A DNA stretch of 64,000 nt from Pseudovirgaria hyperparasitica (Eukaryota; Ascomycota; Dothideomycetes; Acrospermales; Acrospermaceae): the NCBI RefSeq assembly GCF_010093815.1, contig NW_022985557.1, positions 992,001 through 1,056,000 on the forward strand. The letters are read 5' to 3'. The translations under genes were made by a program, and so were the position numbers. Positions 12,333 to 23,474 of the stretch are shown here, one piece after another (the first letter of the stretch is position 1; each line of letters begins with the position of its first letter). The notes beneath the pieces were generated by a model, which did not search any database, was not told the origin of the DNA, and worked only from the letters and a program-made list of their open reading frames with translations.

Positions 12333-15300
12333 TCAACGGTGGCGTCCAACATGTTTCTTTGCCTCCGTGTTGACTTCCTTCCGTCCTGGATGCTCAGGAT
12401 TTCTTTGTTGGTGCAAGATAGCCTGCTCGGCAGCGATACCAGCGGCCCAGATTTCCTCTGATCGCGCCGACTCGTCCTTGCTGCTTCCAAACATGCGTTG
12501 ATGGTGCGTATGCGGGATGATGTTTCGGTCCTCTTCTTGCATGATCAGCATGCGCTCGAGTCTGGGGATCCTGTTTGTTCCGTCACGGGTGGAGGGTGCT
12601 GTCTTGTCCGGGCTCTCCTCCCAGTCGCCTTCGTCCAATGAGACACCGTTTGCGACTACGGCGGAGTCGTCGACAAGCCCGTTGCGCTCGCAGAACGCCA
12701 TCCAGGCTTTCCAGCTGTCGTCTTCGCGGAGGATTTCTCGATTGCCCAGCACTATGAGACCGTGCTTCGCTCTGGTGAGTGCCACGTTCATTCGCTGGGG
12801 TTGATTCACCAGGCCCTTTGAGAAGCTGACGTCTTGATCCAAGAACCGCTTCTTGGACCGCGTGGTGCAGATTATCACGACTCGGCTTTCCAGGCCTTGG
12901 AATGCCTCTGTCGGTCCTATGTTTACACCCCACAACTGGTACGGGTTCTCTCGTATTGTCTTTCGGAGTAGTTTTACCTGCGCGCTGAAGGGGCTCATTA
13001 TGCATATATCTTCTTGTTCGACCAGCTTGGATTCTACGAGTTTCTGTGCATAGTTGCAAGCAAGTCGAGCCTCACCGAGATTGTACCATCCACCTCCATC
13101 TCTCTCGATTTCGTCTGCAAAAGTATTCGGGGCGAACAGGACTGGCCACTTGCGCCCTTTCCAGTGCTCCCAACTCATCAACTTCTCCGTGTCCTTGGCC
13201 TCAGGCTCAAGTGTATCGAACTTGAAAGTGTCAGCGAGTTATGAGAGTAGTGTATTCTCATCAAAAGTCTTACATAATATAACGAAGATGGGAGCGCAAG
13301 TATGGAAGGGTGAGACCGGTAATTTCTAATCAAATTCGCAAAAGGGGGTCTGGTGATTGGAAGGAGGTTCTGAGTCAAGATCGGGGCAGCAGATCGTGTA
13401 TTACAACGGGCTAGAGGATGATCTTGATACAATGAGCGACGGAATAGTCGGGCAAATAGACTGGTTCGAATCTCCTTATGGTGGGATGCTGTGCGCGGCC
13501 CTAGCTGATACTCATCTCCAGCCATAATGAACTGTGGCCGAAATTCCAGAGGCATAGTAGTGACTGGTGAAGCAACAACGGAGAGAGGCACCAACGTTTC
13601 AGGCTCAGTAGCCTGAGCAGCCTCATCTATGAGAAGCGCCGACCAATGTAGACGGATGCTCAATTTTTGGCTTTTATCTTGGTCAGGGTGAATGGCAGAA
13701 TTGATGTTCGATTGTAGATTGTACAGATCCCTATTAGTCACCTTGGCCGAACACAGAATCGAAGCATCGCGGCATGTCGTCACAATAATGCGAGTATTCA
13801 TGAGAACTTTGAAGCTTGGCAAACCGAAAGCATCGTCCAACGAGAAGCAATACATGAGGATATTGTTTGGGACTTCGGCAAAAGTACGCGCAGGAGAGTT
13901 CAAGCGGAGTAGCTTCTCGGGATTGAGATGGGGTGCCAGTCGTTGCAGAAGTATATCTGCAGCCGCATCGGAAGGAGCGCATACAAGTATTGACCCGCAG
14001 TAAGGGGCCTCGAGGAGTTGGAGAGCAGTCTCCACTAGAGTTTTAGTCTTTCCAGTCCCTATTCAAGTTGTGTAAGCTAGTAAAGATGCCCACCTACTTC
14101 GTAACTTACCTGGCGGGCCAGAGACCAGGTATGGCACATCGCCGTAGTCATTCCTGGCCATCGAATGTATTGCCCTAAGCTGCTCAAAATTAAGCGAACG
14201 ATCGTAAGTGCCTTGTTTGAAAGTGGGACAATTCAGTTCGGTCTGCTGCCTACCGTCCCCATCATCTGGAAACAGCATTGACTGTATCCATTGCCGTCGT
14301 GATGTTGACTGTCCATCGGTGCTCGACATAGTAGCTTGAGGCGATATAGGCGAAGACTGAGCAGATTTCTTATTGAGTCTTGCCGGTGGCTTTGTCGTAT
14401 TCAGGCCTGTAACTTGAGGATTATGATAACATAGAGGTGCCTTCAGATCTTCCTGGATTGACGGCAGTAATTCTGCTATCGAGTTGAAAAGTCTGTGCTG
14501 GACTGGGAATATGACGTTGAGTCTCAAATCTGGCGCAGATTCTACCACAAAGTTACTGACCTCCAGAATCAGAGTCTCTTGAGCGCGTAGGACTGTCTGT
14601 ACACGTGCGTTATGCTGATAGCCGGTAAATCCTGGAGCATATGAATTGAGAGCGCCAGGATGGCCCTGTTCGCGGCTCTTCAGCCAGCCCTCCATTCCAA
14701 GCGGCAGACCTGTTGCAGAATTCAGTCGCAACTGACGAACGTAGATCAAATCACCCGGAAATAGTAAGGGTTCATCTTCTCTCAGACCAGGTACTACGAC
14801 GTGTATCATACTTTGAGCCCCCGTTGGCCCTCCTGTCCAGGTCGCTGTTGCAGGATGCGCGTAGAGGTTCTTGGCATTGCACTGTTTTTGAAGTGCATAA
14901 AGCTCTTCCTGGAGGTAGTGCTTGAAATACATCTCATAGTTTTGCATGGAGACAGCTGGCGGTTTTGTGGAATACTGAGTGTCATCATAAAGATTTGTGG
15001 TAGGCGGGGTTGGCGGTAAGAAGGCACTTGCTGTGAAGCTATCAATGTAGAGTCGAAAGTTGATCTGTTTGTATTCTGGCACATCTATAACAACGGCCGG
15101 TACTGAGTTGATGATTTTGAGAGTGTTAGGGACGAATGAATGGGCGTATATGTCGTAGCCCCAGTCTACATCTCCCTCGTTGTGAATTTCTTGTTGTTTA
15201 TTGGAACTCGAGACTTCCCTGTCAGGTACAGCTGTTGATGAGGCGCTGGCGGATATGATAGCATCAATTTCGCCCTGTACAGTACTGGGCTTTGGAAGAG

Positions 15301-15385
15301 GTGTAAAGGTTTGCTCAACATTGTTTGGGGTTATGATCGGAATGGCTTTAGATCGTTTGACTTTGTGACCGCTTGTGGTGGCCAT
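12333..15385 (-). CDS. Upf1-like superfamily 1B RNA helicase (MOV10/SDE3-like)
   Basis: Predicted ATP-dependent 5'-3' RNA helicase. Minus-strand exons are 15385-14110, 14058-13274 and 13220-12333, with 51- and 53-nt introns that keep frame, giving 982 residues. The helicase core has the SF1B motifs in order: Q-region NFEQLRAIHS, Walker A GPPGTGKTKT (split by intron 1), Ia-like VCAPSDAAADIL, Walker B LLIDEAAQATEPE, motif III-like MAGDEYQLGP, motif IV-like NYRSHPSIL, motif V TEAFQGLES and motif VI NVALTRAKHG. Upstream is about 400 residues without zinc cysteines, so it is not Upf1 itself; a region around IHVVVPGLREDEPLLFPGD resembles the beta-barrel part of MOV10/SDE3 helicases. Some members of that group act in RNA silencing or transposon control; here that role is only an inference. 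The start is the first in-frame ATG after an upstream TTG. Confidence 0.85.
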
Positions 15386-15921
15386 GAAGAGTGCCAGGTC
15401 CAAGTTCAACGCACTGTAGATTATAATATGTGTAGCAGCGACCCAATAGAGAGGGAAAGGAGTGAAAAATAGTATAGTGATGGAGAAGTGAAACGTGATG
15501 ATGCTATGTGATTTTGACGCCTCGCGCTTTGTTTGTTACCGCTTAGTCGTACGCGATCCATTATTTAGGCCTTGTAAGCCAGGCATCAAGATCCGATACT
15601 CACCGACTTACAACATCCTCTTTGTGGGAATCCCCGCGAAACATAATTAGTAGGGATCCCACATCCAGATCTTATTTCCACCATGTTTCCACCGTGTACG
15701 AGGCAGCATATACCAGTCAGTACCTGGATCTCTTACTGACGATGCCACAGGCCTAAGCAACGGTTCGGAATTTATGATCTCGCTTCAAGGATACATGTTG
15801 CTGCCTTGCGGTGGCGTCAAGGTCAAGGCGCAAATATAGCCGCCTAAAGCACCACCTACTCGGTAGGCATCAACCTGGAATGACACCTACACGGTGACCG
15901 TCCTTCAACTCGATCCGTTTG
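15386..15921. other. Divergent intergenic region
   Basis: Promoter space between the helicase (-) and the F-box-like gene (+); no coding frame recognised. Confidence 0.5.
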
Positions 15922-16818
15922 ATGGGTAATATGACTGTCTTTAAAGCTCGAGAGGCAACGGCCTTGGAAATACTTCCACTTGAGATATTGCAGGATATCT
16001 TCCTTAGGACACACAACATCGATTTCGCGTTATGCTCGCCAAGAATCGGAGCACGGCTATCGAGTAGCTACTGCTACCATTTAGTCTGCTACAAATACTT
16101 CTACGAATCGCTTTCAGACTATGCTTCGAGGCGTTTCTATGCATGGGAAAAGATTGACATCTCACGGGTGCGAGATTTGCAAGGCCGACTCATGAACATG
16201 CGATGGATGACACCAACTTTCTTCAAAGGTTTCCTTGACTACATGGAGACGATATCGACAAGTCACTTGCACACCGTCAAATGCTGCTTAGTCCATCTCC
16301 GTATCCCTGTCAAATTCCTTCGTGGCTCTTTGAACATGGACAGAATCGATTTTTTACAATTCCTATTAGATGAGACCCCATTACGTCTGGACTGGAACTG
16401 CACAGAAACCCGGCTCGCACTATCTTCTGCTAAAAAGAACGCCATTCTTCAGAGTAATACTGCAGCTGTCATGCTGTTCGTCCACGAGAGGCGCCTAGGA
16501 AAACCCCCTGATATAGACCTCATTCGATTCGCCGTGTTGACTGCCGGTTGCGATCGCACTGTTGTCTTCATGCTTATGCAAGCTGCTCGGAGATGGGGAT
16601 TGCGGGTATGGCAGGACGAGGCAATTGATGAATGGGTCAGGCAAGCAAAGATCGATTGTAATCCGAAAGGGGCCTGGTTAGAGCTAAAATTGCTGGAATT
16701 GAGAGGCCCGGGTGGGTTTCCGGACCCGCATACGGGGAGTTACAGCCTCCCGGGAGACGAGCTGTTTATACCAGACACTGATATAGGTGCGTCGCCGCAT
16801 GTATACACGACTATGTAA
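15922..16818 (+). CDS. F-box-like hypothetical protein
   Basis: Single-exon frame of 298 residues. Near the N-terminus the segment LEILPLEILQDIFLRTHNI has the spacing of a degenerate F-box, the Skp1-binding motif of SCF ubiquitin ligase receptors. The rest has no recognisable WD40 or leucine-rich repeats, but the alternating short helices and phrases such as RIDFLQFLLDETP and AVMLFVHERRLGKP resemble ankyrin-like or helical substrate domains in lineage-specific fungal F-box proteins. The ATG at 15922 is preferred over an upstream in-frame TTG. Substrate and role are unknown. Confidence 0.65.
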   Translation: MGNMTVFKAREATALEILPLEILQDIFLRTHNIDFALCSPRIGARLSSSYCYHLVCYKYFYESLSDYASRRFYAWEKIDISRVRDLQGRLMNMRWMTPTFFKGFLDYMETISTSHLHTVKCCLVHLRIPVKFLRGSLNMDRIDFLQFLLDETPLRLDWNCTETRLALSSAKKNAILQSNTAAVMLFVHERRLGKPPDIDLIRFAVLTAGCDRTVVFMLMQAARRWGLRVWQDEAIDEWVRQAKIDCNPKGAWLELKLLELRGPGGFPDPHTGSYSLPGDELFIPDTDIGASPHVYTTM

Positions 16819-17441
16819 TGGAAAGACAAGACTGACTGCAATAGTTCTGAAGTCGAAGACAAATCGATTTGCGTACAGCGAAGCAGCGTCCTGAACCATG
16901 CTGATCAGAGACGACCCAAGTGGGAAAGGTCACTACGGACATCAATTTGATCGAAATGTTTATCACTCGTGAGGAAAAACAATTTTAGCATACATCGTGG
17001 AACTGCCGAGTGTTACTAGATACTCGAATGATATGATTTAGGCCTCGACCAGCTCGTGAACCTCTTCATGAAGAGTAATACATGCCTATCATAATACATT
17101 ACAGAGGCCTCTTATGTTTTGCTTCTAGGTCGCCCTTCAACGTTAGGATTACGCGTTACATGGAAAGTTGGGAGACGAAATCGAAACGAGATAGGACACT
17201 GGACTGACATTCCTGCCGATACCTCCTAGTCCAATTCTTCTTCGAAGAGATCAACTGGCGTACAAGTGATGGGTCTCGAACGCAAACTCGCTACGTCGGA
17301 CGGCATTTATCTTTTGCGCTGGATCCTCGTCAATGTCCATGTAGCTACCGCAGCACGTGTTGATTACACATTTACCGCAGTTTATAGAGCATTATCGCAT
17401 TAGCATTATCACATCCTCATAAGCTTGATAATCAAGCAGAC
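16819..17441. other. Convergent intergenic region
   Basis: Six hundred bases with no recognised gene or repeat of note; 3' flanks of the F-box-like gene and the methionine sulfoxide reductase gene. Confidence 0.5.
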
Positions 17442-18186
17442 TCAGTCTCTGGGACTTTCGAAGTCACAAGACTCCGATAGTAGCCGTGCAAGCGCCTCGA
17501 GATGTTCCTGATCCTCTCTATCAAAACCATTCAATTCTGCACAATCAATGTCAATAATAGCGACGACCTGAGCATAACGTCAGCGTGATTTTCTGACATT
17601 GGTCCAACGCTGGTCTCGTTACCTTCCCTTGCTGTATGATTGGTACTACAATTTCGCTCTTTGTGTTGCCATCACAAGCTATATGACCAGGAAACTTCTC
17701 CACATCAGGGACCAGCTGAGTCTCTTTCGCTGCTGCTGCTGTCCCACAGACACCTCTACCAAACGAAATGACTTGACAAGCAACTTGTCCCTGGAAAGGA
17801 CCAAGAATCAACTGGTTATGGTTCTTTGGATCCAGAACATAGAAGCCACACCAATTGCTAGCACTGGAAGGCCTCGGTAATGACAGAAGCCCATGATAGA
17901 GAAGTGATGAGGCATTGGAGAGATTACTGGTGTGCTTGTCAGGGGAGATTTACAAGAAGACGCGACGTTGATGAGACAGCGACGTACCAGACCTAGATAG
18001 AATTAACATTGACGATAGTACATAATAGAATATACACACCCAATTTCGTTGACCTTCGAACAGAGCTTTCCCTTGCTCCAGTACTTGAGCATATACTTCA
18101 GATTTCACCAAACCAGCCGCAAACGAGGAGGCATCTGCATGGACCTTTCCAGATTTAGAGAGCGACCTCAGTGGTACGATATACAT
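17442..18186 (-). CDS. Free methionine-(R)-sulfoxide reductase (GAF domain)
   Basis: Reduces free L-methionine-(R)-sulfoxide, using thioredoxin as electron donor. Preferred minus-strand exons are 18186-18038, 17926-17623 and 17567-17442, giving 192 residues, close to the 150-190 of the family. The single GAF domain carries three cysteines at about residues 100, 110 and 134, in QVACQV, GRGVCGTAA and GHIACDGN; this spacing equals that of the catalytic and resolving cysteines of yeast fRMsr. The segment NWCGFYVLDP and the closing IIDIDCAELNGFDREDQEH are also typical. The first intron has two plausible boundary pairs that keep frame, so two or three residues around residue 50 are uncertain (the phase-2 choice gives WVNLSNAS). 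The last intron (17568-17622) is clear. Confidence 0.9.
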
Positions 18187-18728
18187 TAATTTACCATGTT
18201 GTCTGGAGATCTAGCACTATATAAAGCCGTGTATGTTTTGACGATTGATCGATTGATTGGATGGATGCGTTTCTGGGCCCGGGACCAGACCAATAAAATC
18301 GCAAGAAGATTAGATATCTCGAAAATCTCTCAAGTTAATGTGACGAAAGCTACGAAACCTAGATCTTAAAAGAGAAACTATGTACAGCAGTAATCCATAT
18401 GTGAAAAGAGAGATTCCCCACGAAAGCCCATTATGGCGACATGGGCTGGGTTCCCGCGCTATCCTTTAAGCGTGCTAGACCAGTGTACTCCACAACGCGT
18501 CAATGAATATCACTTTTAGGGTCGCGGCGCGTTCTGCAATAGCAAGCACATCGCGATCACGAACCTCGCTGCAATCCTACCGTCTCCTATCTACGCCCTC
18601 GATCGCTCCACTGCCGCCGAAACCAACCCATAGCCTGACGCAACGATTGTTGCTCGATCTTCTTGAGTGTATACATTGGAACGAAGTCAGCCGCCTAGCG
18701 GGGGCGCGCTGTTCCCATAGCCGGCAAT
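18187..18728. other. Divergent promoter, methionine sulfoxide reductase / SMC3
   Basis: Contains an ACGCGT box at 18495-18500 and, just after it, an 86-codon frame (18503-18763) that overlaps the SMC3 start in another frame. That frame begins with a basic, Ser/Ala-rich stretch but matches no known protein. Confidence 0.55.
18495..18500. promoter_or_regulatory. MCB-type ACGCGT element upstream of SMC3
   Basis: A palindromic ACGCGT lies about 230 bp upstream of the SMC3 ATG. This is the MBF recognition core that drives G1/S genes in yeasts. One hexamer can occur by chance, so this rests on its position and on the target gene. Confidence 0.35.
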
Positions 18729-21700
18729 ATGTTTATCAAGCAGATCATCATTCAGGGTTTTAAGAGGTAAGCATTGTAGTCGCATACTACAGGCGATGCT
18801 GACAGACCCAGTTACAAGGAACAGACCGAGATCGCACCCTTCTCTTCACAGAGTAACGTTATAATTGGCAAGAATGGCTCCGGCAAGAGTAATTTCTTCT
18901 CGGCAGTTCGTTTTGTGCTGGGCGATGATAAGACCCAACTGAGTCGCGAGGAAAAGACTGCGCTTATGCATGAAGGTTCCGGGCAGAATGTGTGGTCTGC
19001 ATATGTCGAAGTCATCTTCGACAACAGCGACGATCGATTCCCAACCGGAAAACCAGAGGCCATCATTCGTCGCTCGCTTGGCTTAAAAAAGGATGAATAT
19101 TCCATTGATCGCAAGAACTCTACAAAAGCTGAAGTCATGAGCCTTTTCGAGTCTGCTGGCTTTTCTCGATCGAATCCGTACTATATCGTTCCGCAAGGTC
19201 GCATCACTCAACTCACAAACATGAAGGATGACATGCGTCTCAGCAAGTTGAAGGAAGTCGCGGGCACCCAAGTTTACGAAAATCGCCGACAAGAGAGCTT
19301 GAAAATTCTCAAGGAAACGGAGAACAAGCAGGGTCAGATCGATGCACTCCTCGCCACCATCCGCGAGCGGCTGGAAGAGCTTGAGCAGGAGAAAGCAGAA
19401 CTGACTGAGTACCAACAGCTTGAAAGGCAACGACGGATACTCGATTATACCTTTCACTCTCGTAATTACAAACGATTTTCAGAGAAGCTTGAAAATTTCG
19501 AAGAGAGAAGGTCTATCAAGGCCGCTGAACAGGAAGAACGAGTTCAACAATTGGATCAGATCAAAGAGGAGCTCGATCACGCCCAGAGGAATATTCAATT
19601 GGATTTGCAAAACATCAATACGCTCAACGACGAGAAACGCCAATATGAGAATGACTACTCAAAAGTTAAATCGGAGCAGACACGAGCGCGACTTGATCGG
19701 GACAGCCTAAAAGGTGAGCAGTCTGAATCCGACATAGCTCATCAAGAAAGGGCACGAAAGCTGCAATCTCTCACCTCGAGCATCGCTGCGTCCGAGAAAG
19801 AGCTTAGGAGAATCCTTCCGGAGTACACCAAAGTCAAGGATCAGGAGGTCGATGTGAAGACTCAGCTTGAACTGGAGCAGAGCACACAACGAAGGCTGCG
19901 TGGAAAGCAGCAGTACACTAGCAAACAAACCCGAGACGCAGCTCTAACGAAGCAGATCAACAGCATTCAAGGCGATCTGGGTAACCGTAAGGCTACCGCC
20001 ATGGAAAACCGCGACCGCATTGCCTCGTTAGAAAACTTGATATCGTCCTTAAAAAGCGATATCGAACAAATAAATGCAAACTTAGCCAAAGGGCAACAAG
20101 ACGCTCAAAAATACCCCGAGCGAATCGCTCAACTCGATCAGGAGTTGTCTAGCCTAGAGGATGAAAGGAGGTAAGTGTAGCATGTGACATGGTCCGAAAA
20201 ATGCTAATAGCGCCATCAGATTACTTCTGAGAGAGGAGCACCAGCTTCATAACCAGATCAAGACGTCCGAACATGATTATCAAATCGCCCGGGAGAAGAT
20301 GCTGCGACTTGCAGACAGGAACGTAATCAATGGTATTCTTGCTGTTAGAGCTATGAAGGCTCAAGGAGAAATAGACGGGATTTATGGTGTGCTCGGGGAA
20401 TTGATCACAGTAAAACAGCATTACGAAGTCCCTGTAGAAGTCATTGGTGGACAGCAGCAACTCAGCATTGTCGTAGATACGGATGAGACTGGACAGAAGA
20501 TCATCCAAAAGTTGGCACAAAGCAAAGCAGGCAGAGTGACTCTAATCCCTCTGAATCAAATGCGCGACAAGGATATCAATCTCACAAGAACTGCCGACGC
20601 CATGCCCGTGATGGCCCGACTAGAATATGATCCGGCGATTGAGCGCGCTGTACAGCATGTCTTTGGCAAGGCCGTCATATGCCCGGACTACCAGTCAGCA
20701 GCGGATCATGCAGCTAAAAATGGTGTCACTGCAGTCACTATGTCTGGGGCACGATCAGATCCCCAGGGAGGTTTGACTGGTGGATTTGTTGATTCGAAGA
20801 GAGCTCGCATTGGGGTTCTCCGCGAAGAGTTAGAGAAACGGGAAGCTCTTAATGTGCTCATAGGAACAGAGAGAGAACTTAGAGAGAGAAAAGAAACTTT
20901 GTCTCAACGCATAACACAGAAAAGAGGCGAGCAGACGAAGGTCTCGCTTGATCAAACGAGAGCTGAGCGTGGAGATCGGGCCTTGAGGCAAGAACTACAC
21001 GCAAAATTGCAACAATTACCTCAGCGTGTTATTGAGTTGGATGCGAAGAAGGCCAGACAAGAAGAGGATGATGGCGATTACAACCGACTAGATGACGAGC
21101 TCACCAACATTCAGACGGAACTTGCGAGTCCCTTCCAGCCGAAGCTGTCGAAAGAAGAAAGCCGACAGCTTGAACTCCTCAATACGAGCATACCGAAGTT
21201 ACAAAAGCAGTATACTGACATGAACACACGCCGAAATGACCTCGAAATTACGAAGACGAACCTCGAATACGAACTCAACAACAATCTCAGGCCACAGATG
21301 ACTGAGCTGGAAGCAGACAATTCAGGCTCTCCCAATAGCGCATTTGGAACTCAATCAAAGCTGGCTGAAGCCGAGCGTCGCCTTGTCAAGGCAACTGCTG
21401 ATGTGCGGTTAACAAAAGCTCAGATTGAAGAATGCAACAATCAGCTTAACGCTGCTAATAAAAAATTGCAAGAAGATCAACAGGCCCACGCCGAGAAGGA
21501 GCAAGAGCAGGGCGCCCTCAAAGAAGATATTGACAAGTACATTAGACGCTTAGCCAACATTCATAGTGAACGCGCACAGCAGGAGCTCCTGAAGAAGGGA
21601 TCTAAGCAAAAACTTGACGAACTTGGGTCTATACCAACATTGTCCGCCAAAGAGCAAAAATACAAAGGTTGGAATGATAAAACGGTAGGTTTTCTCCCCC

Positions 21701-22506
21701 TAACTTTGTCATCATTGAAACGGAGCTGAATTCCGTCATAGCTCGATGAGGAAACGAGAAAAGTCAAGAAGAAACTCAAGAACTACACGCATGTCAACAA
21801 AAAGGCGGTGGAGCAATACAACAACTTTACTGCGCAACGTGACAAGTTGACTGCCCGTTACCAAGAGCTAGAATCATCATATGGGTCCATCCAAAGTCTT
21901 ATCGAGCATCTCGACCATCGGAAAGATGAGGCACTGCAGCGAACGTTCAAACAAGTCTCGAAAGAATTTGCGTGGGTCTTTAAGCAATTGGTACCGGCAG
22001 GTCAGGGACGACTCATTATCCAACGACGGACAGACCAACAGCTCCGTCGTGCCGAAGAAGATGGCGAGGGCGAGCGCACTGGCAGCTCCGGCGTGGAGAG
22101 CTACACGGGAGTCGGTATTAGCGTCAGCTTCAATAGCGAGCACGACGAGCAACAAAAGGTCCAACAGCTTAGTGGTGGCCAGAAGAGTCTATGCGCCCTA
22201 GCATTGGTATTTGCCATCCAGCGCTGTGACCCAGCGCCGTTCTACATCTTTGATGAGATTGATGCTAATCTGGATGCCCAATACCGTACTGCAGTGGCGA
22301 AGATGATCAAGACGCTGTCAGAGCCGAACGAAGATGGCACGGGTGGTGGTCAGTTCATTTGTACCACTTTCTCGCGAGAACTGATTGTGGACGCGGACAA
22401 GTGTTATCTCGTTACGTTCTCAAATAAGACGAGCTCTGTCGATGTGGTCGACAAGGAGCTTGCGCTGCAATTCGTTGAAGAGCAGCAAAAGAAGATCGGG
22501 CAGTAA
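18729..22506 (+). CDS. SMC3: Cohesin subunit SMC3
   Basis: ATPase arm of the cohesin ring, which holds sister chromatids together. Exons are 18729-18766, 18812-20170, 20220-21684 and 21742-22506, with three introns of 45-57 nt that all keep frame; the product is 1208 residues, the expected SMC3 length. The N-terminal head has FKSYKEQT and Walker A GKNGSGKSN at about residue 32-40. A long coiled coil follows, interrupted by a hinge at about 515-640 (GVLGELITVKQHYEVPVE). The C-terminal head carries the ABC signature LSGGQKSL near 1097 and Walker B FYIFDEIDANLD near 1125. The paired lysines KKDE near residue 107 sit at the site acetylated by Eco1 in known SMC3 proteins. The start is set by the conserved IKQIIIQGF beginning. 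Confidence 0.97.
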
Positions 22507-23474
22507 AAGGGTTTGTTTGATTTCAACGGTACTGCAGGCGCGCGTTCATGGGGCATGTCATTTTCAGCGGTTGTCCCAGATGCATCATTAGACCGCACAG
22601 CTTGTGTATCTAGGTGCATTGGGATATGACAGGAACATTGTGGCGTTGTTGTCTCTGCGGCCTCCTATTTCCAGCTACATATGTCGAAAGAGGCCAATGT
22701 ATGAGTATGATGCTAGATACCAAGTGATGATTTCTCAGGGCAGAAATATGGCTTTATGGACGATCAGATACGTTTCAAAGTCCTACTTACAGAGTTCCTC
22801 TTATGTCTGAGCCGCAGACTCTTGCTCTTCTGATGTGGCAGAATCAGTGATTTCCCGGATTGTTGGGCATATTTTGCACGGTCATTGAGGGTGACCACGG
22901 AGGAGAGGGAGTCGCTGTTATGATCGTGATAACTTGCCTAACATTAACCGGTCGTTGTCTTCTTGCTGTTCAGATTACTGATCTACGATTCCAGTACATC
23001 CAGCAACAGAAGTGGTCCCAAAAGAAGTTTAATCATCGCACAAGAGGCAGCAAGAAACAAGAGCGGTGGCTATAGACGACCAAGCGATGCTTCAAGAGGT
23101 AGCAACAATGTTAGAACACCCATGCTGTGCGCCTCCATGACTTCTTTGCTATTAAATGGTCCGTTGATTTACTGCTATTCGGTCAATACAACATCCTTGT
23201 CATTTACTAGGTTTATCTCGCTAAGCATCTTCCCCTGAGGCCCCTTTTCTTGTATGGACATGGCTTTTTGTTCTGAGACTTGCAGTGTGCGTAGAACAGC
23301 AGCGTCTCTTTTCGACACATAGGATGTTTTCGAATGATGATGATTTGGAAACTCAATTAATATACTATGTAATTTCCTTGCTAGGTTTGAGGTGCTGGTA
23401 TCGTTCCAACCCAAGGTAGATTAGCATTAAGATATGAGATTGATGGAGCCGCATATCCTAGTTCCAGACGAAGC
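22507..23474. other. Convergent intergenic region
   Basis: Nearly 1 kb between SMC3 and the sugar transporter, which converge. Short frames only; no repeat or RNA gene recognised. Confidence 0.5.

Noticed and set aside
13461-13475. GGTTCGAATCTCC, resembling a tRNA B box
   Set aside because: It lies inside the helicase coding sequence, and no A box or acceptor stem could be found.
18503-18763. Separate mitochondrial protein upstream of SMC3
   Set aside because: Only the first half looks presequence-like, the rest is a shadow of the SMC3 start, and no splice partner was found; kept only as a possible upstream frame.
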